A stretch of 21,841 nt of DNA, from the NCBI GenBank assembly GCA_964520785.1, contig CAZFQG010000107.1, forward strand, positions 1 to 21,841, in the 5' to 3' direction. The notes below the pieces were generated by a model that made no database searches, was not told where the DNA came from, and worked only from the letters and a program-made list of their open reading frames with translations. Origin of the DNA: CAZFQG01 sp964520785 (lineage in GTDB: Bacteria; Planctomycetota; Planctomycetia; Pirellulales; Thermoguttaceae). The translations under genes and the position numbers were made by a program. The first letter of the stretch is position 1; the number at the start of each line of letters is the position of its first letter. Shown here in pieces: positions 15,269-21,841 of this stretch.

Positions 15269-16813
15269 ATGACACGAGAGATTGCCGTCGGAATCGACCT
15301 GGGAACGACCTACTCCGTCCTGGCCAAGCTGGACGAGACGGGACGTCCCGTGAGCGTCGTCAACGCCGAGGGAGAACGGACGACGCCGAGCGTCGTCTTG
15401 TTCGAGGAGGACCAGGCGATCGTCGGAAAGGAAGCGCTCAAGGCCATGGCGACCGAAGCCGACCAGGTCGCCGAGTGCGTCAAGCGGGAAGTCGGATACC
15501 GAGTATTCCATAAGGTGATCGGCGGGAAGCACTATCCTCCGGAAGTCATTCAGGCATGGATCCTCAACAAACTCCGCCTGGACGCCGCCGCCCAGATCGG
15601 CGCAATCGAGAAGGCGGTGATCACCGTCCCCGCCTACTTCGACGAGGTCCGGCGGAAGGCGACGCACGACGCCGGATACATGGCCGGCCTGGAGGTCCTC
15701 GACATCATCAACGAGCCGACGGCGGCGGCGGTCGCCTTCGGCTACGAACAGGGACTCCTCCACCATGATACGGAAGGCGAAACGCTCCGCGTGGTCGTCT
15801 ACGACCTGGGGGGCGGAACGTTCGACGTCACTGTCATGGAAATCCGCGGGAACGAATTCATTACGCTTGCCACCGACGGCGACGTGCGGCTGGGGGGGTA
15901 CGACTGGGATTACCGCCTGGTCGATATCGCGGCGGATGCCTTCCTGAAGAAACACGCCCTCGATCTGCGCGAGGACGTAAACTCGCTGGGCCGTCTGTGG
16001 CGCGAGTGCGAGGACGCCAAGCGGACCCTCTCGGCGCGGAAGAAGGCGTTCATTACCTGCGAGCATCAGGGGCTGTTGGAGCGGATCGAGGTAACCAGAG
16101 AACAGTTCGAGGAGGCCACGCAAGACCTCCTCGATCGGACCCGGTTCACGGTTTCCGAGACGCTCAAGGCGGCCGGCGTAACGTGGGACGACATCGACCG
16201 CGTCCTGCTCGTCGGCGGGTCCACCCGGATGCCGATGGTCCGCCGGATGCTCCACGAAGTCTCCGGCCGGGAACCGGACGCGTCAGTCGTGGCGGACGAA
16301 GCGGTCGCCCACGGCGCGGCCCTTCACGCGGCCCTCGTCCTGGCCCGGCGAGGCGGCGATCCTGGAAAATTCTCCATCCGCAACGTCAACTCGCACAGCC
16401 TCGGCGTGATCGGGACCGACCCGGCCACGAGGCGGCCTCGCAACGGAATCCTCATCCCGCGGAACACGCCGATTCCGGTTACCGCGAAACGAACCTTCCG
16501 GACCCAGAAGGACAATCAACGTTCGATCCTCGTCCGGGTCGTCGAAGGGGAGAACCCCTCTCCCGATGAATGCGTCCATGTCGGCGCCTGTACCGTACAC
16601 CCCCTGCCGGAAAACCTGCCGGCCAGGTCGCCGATCGATATCCTCTTCGCCTACCGGCAAGACGGGACGCTCAAAATGAAGGTCCTCGTCCCGGGGGCGA
16701 AGCAGCCGGTCAGCGCGTCTTTCACCCGCGAAAACAGCCTCGGTGTCGAACACCTCGACGGATGGCGGCGATTCATCAGCGGCAAGGAACCGACGAGGCA
16801 GTCCGAACCCTGA
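15269..16813 (+). CDS. Second Hsp70-family protein, soluble, lidless
   Basis: The 514-residue product carries the same Hsp70 ATPase motifs: VGIDLGTTYSVLA, CVKREVG, EPTAAAVAFG, VYDLGGGTFDVTVM and VLLVGGSTRMPMV. A beta substrate-binding region starts at NVNSHSLGVIGTDPATRR. It stops shortly after SFTRENSLGVEHLDGWRRFI, so both the lid and the membrane anchor of its upstream paralogue are absent. DnaK has about 640 residues. Strings such as TPSVVLFE and IVGKEALKA shared with the upstream protein point to tandem duplication followed by divergence. Both lie in one probable operon (24-base gap). Only a weak AAAGAG-type ribosome site precedes the ATG. Function is unknown beyond probable ATP-dependent client binding. 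Confidence 0.85.
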   Translation: MTREIAVGIDLGTTYSVLAKLDETGRPVSVVNAEGERTTPSVVLFEEDQAIVGKEALKAMATEADQVAECVKREVGYRVFHKVIGGKHYPPEVIQAWILNKLRLDAAAQIGAIEKAVITVPAYFDEVRRKATHDAGYMAGLEVLDIINEPTAAAVAFGYEQGLLHHDTEGETLRVVVYDLGGGTFDVTVMEIRGNEFITLATDGDVRLGGYDWDYRLVDIAADAFLKKHALDLREDVNSLGRLWRECEDAKRTLSARKKAFITCEHQGLLERIEVTREQFEEATQDLLDRTRFTVSETLKAAGVTWDDIDRVLLVGGSTRMPMVRRMLHEVSGREPDASVVADEAVAHGAALHAALVLARRGGDPGKFSIRNVNSHSLGVIGTDPATRRPRNGILIPRNTPIPVTAKRTFRTQKDNQRSILVRVVEGENPSPDECVHVGACTVHPLPENLPARSPIDILFAYRQDGTLKMKVLVPGAKQPVSASFTRENSLGVEHLDGWRRFISGKEPTRQSEP

Positions 16814-16837
16814 CGCCGCCGCCGGAGGCCTTTTTTT
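16814..16837 (+). terminator. Weak terminator-like T-tract after the Hsp70 pair
   Basis: GC-rich sequence GCCGCCGCCGGAGGCC is followed by seven T residues (16831-16837). The stem is only about three pairs by eye, so this may attenuate transcription rather than stop it before the rhomboid gene. Confidence 0.25.
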
Positions 16838-16884
16838 CCCGCCCGCACTGATATACGGTCCCTCTTTCCGAAACGATTTGACTT

Positions 16885-17781
16885 ATGGGAATATACGACC
16901 GCGATTATTACCAGCCCGAACCGCAAGGATTTACGATCCGCCGTCCCCAAACGGTCGTCATGACGTTGATCGTGATTAACATCGGGATTTGGATCATCGA
17001 CAGCCTGCTATTCCGCGATCAAGGCCCGTTCCTCTCCGGACTCGCGAAGTACATGGCCGCCACTCCCGAGTGTCTTCTCCAACCATGGAACTGGTGGCGT
17101 TTCCTCACCTACGGCTTCGCGCACGACTCGGCCCCGCTGCACGTCCTCGGAAACATGTTCGGGTTGTTCATGCTCGGGCGCGACGTCGAAATGCGCTACG
17201 GAAGAAACGAGTTCCTCGCGTTTTACCTGGTCTGCGTCGTCGTTTCGGGCGCCGCCTGGGCGGCGGTCGATCTGGCGGTCGGAGTCCGCGACGCCACGGT
17301 GATCGGCGCTTCCGGGGCCGTCGTCGGCGTGGTCGTCCTTTTCGCGTTCAATTTCCCTCGGCGGACCTTGCTGCTGTTCTTCGTACTGCCGGTCCCGGCG
17401 TGGTTCGTCGGCGTTCTGGTCGTCCTGATGGACCTCACCGGCGCCACGGGTCTCCGCGAAGCCGAAGGAAACATCGCTTACAGCGTCCACCTGGCCGGCG
17501 CGGCCTTCGCCGCCCTCTATTACCGATTCAACTGGAAGATCACCCCCCTGATCGGAAACTGGTCCTTCACCCTTCCCAAACGCCGTCCGAAATTCCGCGT
17601 GATCAACCCGGACGAGGAGCCGCCGGAGCCCCAAGACTCGCGCGACGACGAACTAAGCCGCCGCGCGGACGAAATCCTCGATAAGATCAACCGCGAGGGG
17701 ATCGAATCTCTCACGCGCAGCGAACGCCGTATCCTGGAGAAGGCCAGTAAGCAGGCGCAGGAGCGACGCCGCGGGCCCTGA
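16885..17781 (+). CDS. Rhomboid-family intramembrane serine protease with C-terminal helical extension
   Basis: This 298-residue membrane protein has about six hydrophobic segments from residue 21 to 215. The rhomboid catalytic dyad is visible: Ser143 in GASGAVVG and His202 in SVHLAGAAF. The oxyanion residues His86 and Asn90 lie in LHVLGNMFG, and WNWWRFLTYGFAH marks the L1/TM2 region. It is thus expected to be active, cleaving transmembrane segments within the membrane. The cytoplasmic C-terminus (about 251-290), with ADEILDKINREGIESLTRSERR, matches the extension (DUF6576-like) found on many planctomycete rhomboids. The gene lies 71 bases after the Hsp70 pair on the same strand, so the tail-anchored Hsp70 is a conceivable but untested partner or substrate. 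The ribosome site is weak. Confidence 0.88.
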   Translation: MGIYDRDYYQPEPQGFTIRRPQTVVMTLIVINIGIWIIDSLLFRDQGPFLSGLAKYMAATPECLLQPWNWWRFLTYGFAHDSAPLHVLGNMFGLFMLGRDVEMRYGRNEFLAFYLVCVVVSGAAWAAVDLAVGVRDATVIGASGAVVGVVVLFAFNFPRRTLLLFFVLPVPAWFVGVLVVLMDLTGATGLREAEGNIAYSVHLAGAAFAALYYRFNWKITPLIGNWSFTLPKRRPKFRVINPDEEPPEPQDSRDDELSRRADEILDKINREGIESLTRSERRILEKASKQAQERRRGP

Positions 17782-17805
17782 AGCGAAGCCGCGGGAGATG
17801 TAAGC

Positions 17806-17825
17806 GGAATCCGTTCTCGGATTCC
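17806..17825. terminator. Perfect 8-bp hairpin after the rhomboid gene
   Basis: GGAATCCG-TTCT-CGGATTCC starts 24 bases after the rhomboid stop. The stem is perfect with a four-base loop. No T-tract follows, so it is either a non-canonical terminator or a 3'-end stabiliser. Confidence 0.4.
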
Positions 17826-17836
17826 CGATTCCCAAA

Positions 17837-17923
17837 GGCGAGCGGCAAGAGGCAACTTGTCGAAACCGTCGCGGCGGATGGCCCTGATCCGGACGGAGGG
17901 CCCGAGATTTGCCTCTCGTCGCC
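17837..17923. ncRNA. Possible structured RNA or complex inverted repeat, strand unknown
   Basis: A long imperfect stem pairs GGCGA (17837-17841) with TCGCC (17919-17923), CG (17843-17844) with CG (17917-17918), and AGAGGCAA (17848-17855) with TTGCCTCT (17909-17916). It encloses a second hairpin, GGCCCT (17880-17885) with AGGGCC (17897-17902). It sits in a 409-base interval (17782-18190) with no convincing ORF. The remainder of that interval holds a C-run near 17983-17992 and no promoter I can defend. Whether it is transcribed, and from which strand, cannot be told. Confidence 0.3.
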
Positions 17924-18190
17924 AAATCACTTCCACGGCGGGTGCCGGCCCGCGAAGCCCATCCGCGCATAGACAACAATCCCCCCCCCACCGAGTTGCC
18001 GCACGGTAAAGTATGGCTGGGCGGTACATTTTTACACCCTGGTCGCCTAACGGGAATTCCAATGCCACCTTGTAGAGGATATGCACGCGGGGGTATTGTA
18101 TTTGGCGCCGGGGTTTCGTAGTCTGAGGGAATCGGGCGCTGGTGCGCTTTGGCCCTGTGTAGATCGACGTCACTCGCCGAGGACCCATTG

Positions 18191-19306
18191 ATGACTGAGC
18201 ACATTCCGACTCGGAATTCCGCGGAGGTCCGGTTCGCTTGTCCCAATTGCGGTATATCGCTCCAGGCGAGCGCAGCCCGGCCCGGGACGCGGTTTTCCTG
18301 CCCCAAATGCGGTGCCGCCGGCATCGTGCCGAATCCGGGTGACCGGGACATTTCTGACGGTTACGACCTGGGGAGCGTGCCGGAGCGGCCCCGCCTGGCG
18401 GTGTTCAACCCACCCCCGCCGCCACGGGAGGAGGACGAGAGGCCGGAGTCGGCAAAGACGGCGGGTGCTCCCAAAACCGCGTCGGAACGTGCAGCCTACA
18501 GCGACTACCACCGGCCCGCATTGCCGATCCACCCCATGGTCGATGGGATTTTCGATTTCTTCGGCTCGCGGCGCGTGGTTGCGGCTTGGGCGGGGCTGTC
18601 ACTCGGTTTGGCGTTCGTGCTCGCCTGTTTCAGTGCCGCCCTCTTCACCGGACGACTCGGTCAGATCGGAATGTCCGGCGGCCCGGTCGAGAACATCGCC
18701 GCGATGGTCTTGCTCGGAGTGACCTTTCTGTCGGGACTTCTGTGGGCCGTGCCCATGTTCGTGCATTGTCTGAACATTACCCAGGAGACGGCCGCCGGGA
18801 ACCGCATGCTGGCGAGTCTTCCGGACGTCGTGTGGATCGATTGGGTCCAGGAATCGCTGTTCGTAGTCCTGCCGATGCTGGCGGCCGGCGTGGGAGCGAG
18901 CGTCGTGGGCGGCTACCTGCCGGTCGCGCGCGAATTCGTAGTCGCGACCGTCTTCTTGGTCTTATTTCCCGTCTTCGTCCTCTCGGCGCTGGAGGAACAG
19001 GCGTGCTACGCCGTGCTTTCGCTGCGGGTCGCGCGGAGCCTCGGTTTCGCGGGAACGACCTGGTTGATTTTCCTCGCGGAGTCGGCCGCGTTGGTCTTGG
19101 CCCTCGGAATCGTCGATCTGCTGGCGCGGTCGGTCCTTTCCGCGGTCGGCACGGTCCTTCCGACGCCGGCGATGGGGGCGAGGATCGTCTTTCTCGCCGT
19201 AGAGGTAGTCACCGCGATGATGGTTTACTTCCGCCTTCTCGGCCGCGTGGCATGGGTGATCGAGTCGAAGGAGAGGGAAGTGGAGGAGGCCGACGAGGAG
19301 GAATGA
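18191..19306 (+). CDS. Membrane protein with N-terminal zinc ribbon (unknown function)
   Basis: From ATG 18191 the protein has 371 residues. Two CPxCG knuckles (CPNCGISLQA and, about 25 residues later, CPKCGAAG) form a zinc ribbon near residues 16-45. A Pro/Glu-rich cytoplasmic linker follows, then about six hydrophobic helices, including VVAAWAGLSLGLAFVLACF, IAAMVLLGVTFLSGLLW, FVVATVFLVLFPVFVLSAL and IVFLAVEVVTAMMVYF. The C-terminus is acidic (EEADEEE). The architecture, zinc ribbon plus multi-helix membrane part, is common among uncharacterised planctomycete proteins. GAGGA lies about seven bases before the start; an ATG at 18149 is in frame but lacks this site. Its stop overlaps an ATG at 19303, and the next gene starts 17 bases later, so the two are probably co-transcribed. 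No function is assigned. Confidence 0.7.
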   Translation: MTEHIPTRNSAEVRFACPNCGISLQASAARPGTRFSCPKCGAAGIVPNPGDRDISDGYDLGSVPERPRLAVFNPPPPPREEDERPESAKTAGAPKTASERAAYSDYHRPALPIHPMVDGIFDFFGSRRVVAAWAGLSLGLAFVLACFSAALFTGRLGQIGMSGGPVENIAAMVLLGVTFLSGLLWAVPMFVHCLNITQETAAGNRMLASLPDVVWIDWVQESLFVVLPMLAAGVGASVVGGYLPVAREFVVATVFLVLFPVFVLSALEEQACYAVLSLRVARSLGFAGTTWLIFLAESAALVLALGIVDLLARSVLSAVGTVLPTPAMGARIVFLAVEVVTAMMVYFRLLGRVAWVIESKEREVEEADEEE

Positions 19307-19323
19307 ATCCAAGGGAGAAACGG

Positions 19324-20028
19324 ATGTGCGGAAGGTTCACACTGCGGACGAACGGGGAAAAACTGGAACGATTGTTCGAGTGCGAGGGTTTCTCGCAGTT
19401 GAAGCCGCGATTCAACATCGCGCCGATGCGACCGGTGGCGGCGGTCCGTGCTTCACCGCAGGAAAATGGCCGCCAACTCGCGTGGTTGCACTGGGGATTC
19501 GTCCCGCCCTGGGCCAAGGACCGGTCCCTCGGTTCACGGATGATCAACGCGCGGAGCGAAACGGTCGCCACGAAGGCCGCCTTCCGCCACGCGCTGCGCC
19601 ACGGGCGGTGTTTGATCCCGGTCGATGGCTTCTATGAGTGGCGTCGCGAGGCGGAGAAGGGAACCAAGCAGCCGTATTATATCCACCTGACCGACGATCG
19701 GCCCTTCGCCTTCGCCGGGCTTTGGACGACCTGGGAGGGCCCGGATCACTCCCTGCTCGAATCGTGTGCCATTCTGACGACGGAGCCGAACGAGGCGGTC
19801 CGACCACTACACAGCCGTATGCCGGTGATCCTCCCGGAAGAGTCTCATTCCGTTTGGCTCGACGCGGAATGTACCGAAGCGGATCGGTTGACCGCCCTGC
19901 TCAAGCCGTTCGACGCTGAGCCGATGGACGTTTACCCGGTTGGTACCCAGGTCAACCGGGCGACCTACGATGAACCTGATTGTATTGCGCGGATGGACTT
20001 GCCGGAGCAAGGGAGGATGTTCCAATGA
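19324..20028 (+). CDS. yedK: SOS-response-associated peptidase / abasic-site crosslinking protein (YedK/HMCES family)
   Basis: This 234-residue protein starts MCGRFTLR. In the family, Met is removed so Cys2 becomes the N-terminus and forms a covalent thiazolidine link to abasic sites in single-stranded DNA, shielding them during replication. The other active-site residues are present: Asn75 in INARSE, Glu105 in DGFYEW and His163 in PLHSRMPVIL, close to the E. coli YedK numbers 75, 105 and 160. The need for Cys2 fixes the start at 19324, which has GGGAG six bases upstream (19313-19317). The ATG at 19303 overlapping the previous stop would bury the Cys and is rejected. The sequence is near full family length. 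No LexA box was recognised nearby; it seems transcribed with the upstream membrane-protein gene. Confidence 0.92.
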   Translation: MCGRFTLRTNGEKLERLFECEGFSQLKPRFNIAPMRPVAAVRASPQENGRQLAWLHWGFVPPWAKDRSLGSRMINARSETVATKAAFRHALRHGRCLIPVDGFYEWRREAEKGTKQPYYIHLTDDRPFAFAGLWTTWEGPDHSLLESCAILTTEPNEAVRPLHSRMPVILPEESHSVWLDAECTEADRLTALLKPFDAEPMDVYPVGTQVNRATYDEPDCIARMDLPEQGRMFQ

Positions 20029-20201
20029 CAGACGGCGGCACCAAGATTACTCCCCATTCCCTTCAAGTCAAAAACGTAGCCTACAAGTGGGGCATTTCCA
20101 TTGACCTTATTCCGCCGATCGTTCATAATCGAGTGAGTGGTGCCGGCAACGGGTGCCGACGGTCGGAACCTGCAAATGATTCCAGAACGTTCTCCCGTTA
20201 A
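20025..20201 (+). CDS. Possible coupled small ORF (58 aa)
   Basis: An ATG at 20025 overlaps the TGA of the yedK-like gene (ATGA) and has GGGAGG (20011-20016) eight bases upstream, a good layout for coupled translation. The product, starting MTDGGTKITPHSLQ, has no recognisable domain. Third-position G/C is lower than in neighbouring genes, particularly in the second half, and a good promoter lies inside it at 20101. It may be spurious. Confidence 0.25.
   Translation: MTDGGTKITPHSLQVKNVAYKWGISIDLIPPIVHNRVSGAGNGCRRSEPANDSRTFSR
20101..20129 (+). promoter_or_regulatory. Sigma70-like promoter for the GH-like gene
   Basis: TTGACC (20101-20106) and CATAAT (20124-20129) are spaced by exactly 17 bases, each one mismatch from consensus. 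Transcription would begin near 20136, giving a leader of about 98 bases before the ATG at 20234. Confidence 0.55.
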
Positions 20202-20233
20202 CGCCCCTCAGCCATCTCTTACTGGAGACTGCC

Positions 20234-21211
20234 ATGTATGCTTCTCTGCGCACACTCTTGCCTGTTGTCCTCTTCATTCTCGGGATCGCGTCGCCGGCCG
20301 CCGCCGATTCTCCGAAGACCGTGCCCGTCTCCGGCAAGAACCTCGGCACGATCTTCAACAACGATTCGAACAACATCATCTACGCCCTCGACGAGAAGAC
20401 GGCGACGCCGGACGGATATTTGACCGTGCTACGGGTGTTGCTCGACCGCAAGCCGGGGGTCCTCGCGCAGTGCGTGGGGTTTCCGGACCCGGTGATGTAT
20501 CCGAGCGAGGTGGCGACGCGGTGGGACAAGTACGCGGTCGAGGCGGCGGACTTGTTGGTGAAGGACAAGGTCTGGCCGAAGCACGATACGGATCGCGAAG
20601 TGGCCCTCTTGCGGCAGTTGTTCGACGCCGGGACCAATCCGCTCGATCTGGCGATTCAGGCGTGCCGTGAGCGGGGCGTGCTGTTCGTCGCCAGTTACCG
20701 GATGAACAGCGAGGACTGGTATCATCATACATACCGGCTGAGCGAACTGGGCCGGGCCCATCCGGAATACCGGATCGGGAATTCGGGGGCGCTCGACCCG
20801 GCCGTGCCGGAAGTCTATGCCCATCGGATGAAGATATTCCGGGAGGTGGCGTCCAAACACGACATCGACGGAATCGAACTGGATTTCCGCCGCTGGTATC
20901 GGATGGTCTCCAACCCCGGCGAGAATCACGTCGTCCTTACGCGGATGGTCCGCGACTGCAGGAAGATGCTCGACGAAGTGGCGCGCGAGAAAGGCCGGCG
21001 AAAGCTGCTTCTGGGTGTCCGTGTCGGGCCATCTCTGGACGCCTCCTCGTCCCCTTTCGTATTTCCAGGCATGGAATACGTGAACAACCCAGGCAACGCC
21101 TCGTGCAAGGACTTGGGACTGGACGTGAAGACATGGATCCGCGAGGGCCAGCCGTGGGCCCTTCCCCCCGGTTACGTTCTTCCACGGCCCAAGACGACCC
21201 GGAAGCCCTGA
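20234..21211 (+). CDS. Secreted glycoside-hydrolase-like (family 10-like/GHL10 type) protein, apparently 3'-truncated
   Basis: The 325-residue product begins with a signal peptide (VVLFILGIASPAAA, cleaved near residue 24). The rest resembles planctomycete proteins with a TIM-barrel glycosyl-hydrolase-like fold: LDLAIQACRERGVLFVASYRMN, then KHDIDGIELDFRRW, whose Glu/Asp-bearing strand is a typical catalytic position, then KLLLGVRVGPSLDAS. After DLGLDVKTWIREG (to about 21150) the barrel-like sequence stops, and a Pro/Arg-rich tail, PPGYVLPRPKTTRKP, runs to the stop. Relatives I recall continue with further strands, so the 3' end may have been lost or replaced. GGAG lies just upstream of the ATG. 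It is driven by the promoter at 20101. Substrate unknown. Confidence 0.65.
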   Translation: MYASLRTLLPVVLFILGIASPAAADSPKTVPVSGKNLGTIFNNDSNNIIYALDEKTATPDGYLTVLRVLLDRKPGVLAQCVGFPDPVMYPSEVATRWDKYAVEAADLLVKDKVWPKHDTDREVALLRQLFDAGTNPLDLAIQACRERGVLFVASYRMNSEDWYHHTYRLSELGRAHPEYRIGNSGALDPAVPEVYAHRMKIFREVASKHDIDGIELDFRRWYRMVSNPGENHVVLTRMVRDCRKMLDEVAREKGRRKLLLGVRVGPSLDASSSPFVFPGMEYVNNPGNASCKDLGLDVKTWIREGQPWALPPGYVLPRPKTTRKP

Positions 21212-21716
21212 CCCGCCTCAACCAGGTTGAATTCGTCTCAATCTGTCCGTATCTCTGTCCGTATCATCTGGCGACCATGGAATTCCGTGTCCTTTCGGCA
21301 ACCGTGCAAGACCCGCCCCGAGCGGTTTGGTATCATTCGCCGTCAGCTCGAAAGTTGATGGCTTTGCGGATGACGGCGGATGGGTCTTCGGATGGATGCC
21401 GGCGAGAGGGACGAGGTTTGCTCGCCCGCACGCTTGCGATTGCTTTCGCACGCGGTCTCGCCTTCGCGGCTGCGGAGCATTCAGCGGCGGTCTGGAGCGT
21501 GGCGGCGAGGGCGGAAGGGGCAGGTGAGGATTCCCGAGTCGCTTTGGAAGGCGGCGCCAAATCACATTTACCACGTCGATGCGCTGGCGCGCGAGCGGGA
21601 ATTATGGCTCGAGGACCGCCGCTACTTCTTTGAAATCCTTTGGAATGTTAAGGTTGCCGAACGCCCAATCGGCTACGCAATCGGATTCGTATGGAGACGG
21701 CGGGCTTTCATGCGTG
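21212..21716. other. Stretch without a convincing gene, possible mobile-element debris
   Basis: Several short frames overlap here, none with a good ribosome site plus consistent codon use. One frame near 21500-21570 reads GQVRIPESLWKAAPNHI, faintly like the IPxxLW motif of small transposon-associated proteins, but the surrounding frames do not support a full gene. A small tandem repeat (ATCTGTCCGT, ATCTCTGTCCGT) lies around 21240-21262. Confidence 0.4.
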
Positions 21717-21722
21717 TATAAT
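21717..21722 (+). promoter_or_regulatory. Consensus -10 element TATAAT
   Basis: TATAAT preceded by GTG fits a strong -10, but no good -35 is seen 16-18 bases upstream. It would drive transcription toward the open frame at 21776. Confidence 0.35.
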
Positions 21723-21775
21723 GAAACCGGCGTCCCCGACTGAAGGACGCGCGGCAAGGAGTATTGGAACCCGTC

Positions 21776-21841
21776 ATGAAACGTGTTGGTTTTACCTCTG
21801 TAGGGGCCGTTTGTCAACCGTTTTTTGGTGTTGGCATTAAA
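21776..21841 (+). CDS. Possible N-terminus of a gene running off the window
   Basis: From ATG 21776, 22 codons (MKRVGFTSVGAVCQPFFGVG...) are open to the last base. AAGGAG lies at 21756-21761, 14 bases upstream, which is too far to be ideal. A TATAAT box lies at 21717. The segment also resembles part of the MITE-like hairpin at 897-925, so it may instead be a repeat. Confidence 0.25.
   Translation, partial: MKRVGFTSVGAVCQPFFGVGIK

Noticed and set aside
15203..16255. 350-codon minus-strand open frame
   Set aside because: It is antisense to the second Hsp70 gene, whose motifs and length are unmistakable.
19303..19323. Start of the yedK-like gene at ATG 19303 overlapping the previous stop
   Set aside because: It would place seven residues before the MCG start, whereas the catalytic Cys must be the N-terminal residue after Met removal.
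21380..21721. 113-codon frame suspected to be a transposon-associated protein
   Set aside because: Only a short string (RIPESLW) is suggestive; the rest lacks family sequence, a ribosome site and consistent codon use.
1..21841. CRISPR array, tRNA, rRNA, integrase or phage genes
   Set aside because: No regularly spaced repeats, cloverleaf-like sequence or recognisable recombinase or phage motifs were seen on either strand by eye.

Overview
The window reads as GC-rich accessory chromosome of a planctomycete-like bacterium, probably from the Pirellulales and relatives. The evidence is a secreted protein ending in dockerin-type repeats plus a PEP-CTERM sorting tail, a ceramidase-like secreted enzyme, a zinc-ribbon membrane protein, a secreted glycoside-hydrolase-like protein, and a rhomboid with the C-terminal extension seen in this phylum. 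This assignment is inferred from gene content and was not checked by a search. Nearly all genes lie on the + strand.

Layout: (1) 1-660, the 3' end of a PEP-CTERM/dockerin protein. (2) 661-1110, a gene-poor stretch with a 110-bp MITE-like element and a minus-strand coding remnant. (3) 1111-9147, a heavy-metal efflux cluster: a CusB-like adaptor with two heavy-metal-binding motifs and a DUF3347-like tail, an enlarged CusA-like RND pump, a small Cys-rich lipoprotein and a TolC/CusC-like outer-membrane factor. Together these would form a tripartite pump exporting probably Cu(I)/Ag(I) across both membranes. (4) 9148-10933, a second MITE-like inverted-repeat element, then a secreted neutral-ceramidase-like protein. 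(5) 11000-13218, a possible small minus-strand gene, then a GNAT acetyltransferase overlapping a THUMP-like SAM methyltransferase by four bases.

(6) 13367-17781, two tandem, clearly paralogous Hsp70-type proteins without the helical lid, the first with a C-terminal membrane anchor, followed by a rhomboid protease. No DnaJ, GrpE or CIRCE site was seen beside them. (7) 17782-18190, a non-coding stretch with a perfect 8-bp hairpin and a longer imperfect stem that could be a structured RNA. (8) 18191-20028, a six-helix membrane protein with a zinc ribbon and an HMCES/YedK-type DNA-protein-crosslink protein. (9) 20101-21211, a good sigma70-like promoter and a secreted GH-like protein that seems cut short. 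(10) 21212-21841, no convincing gene except a possible N-terminus running off the end.

The most unusual content is the lidless Hsp70 pair with a membrane-anchored member next to a rhomboid, and the expanded metal-binding architecture of the efflux cluster. I did not find a clearly new defence or mobile system, CRISPR array, tRNA or rRNA. All family assignments come from reading motifs by eye.
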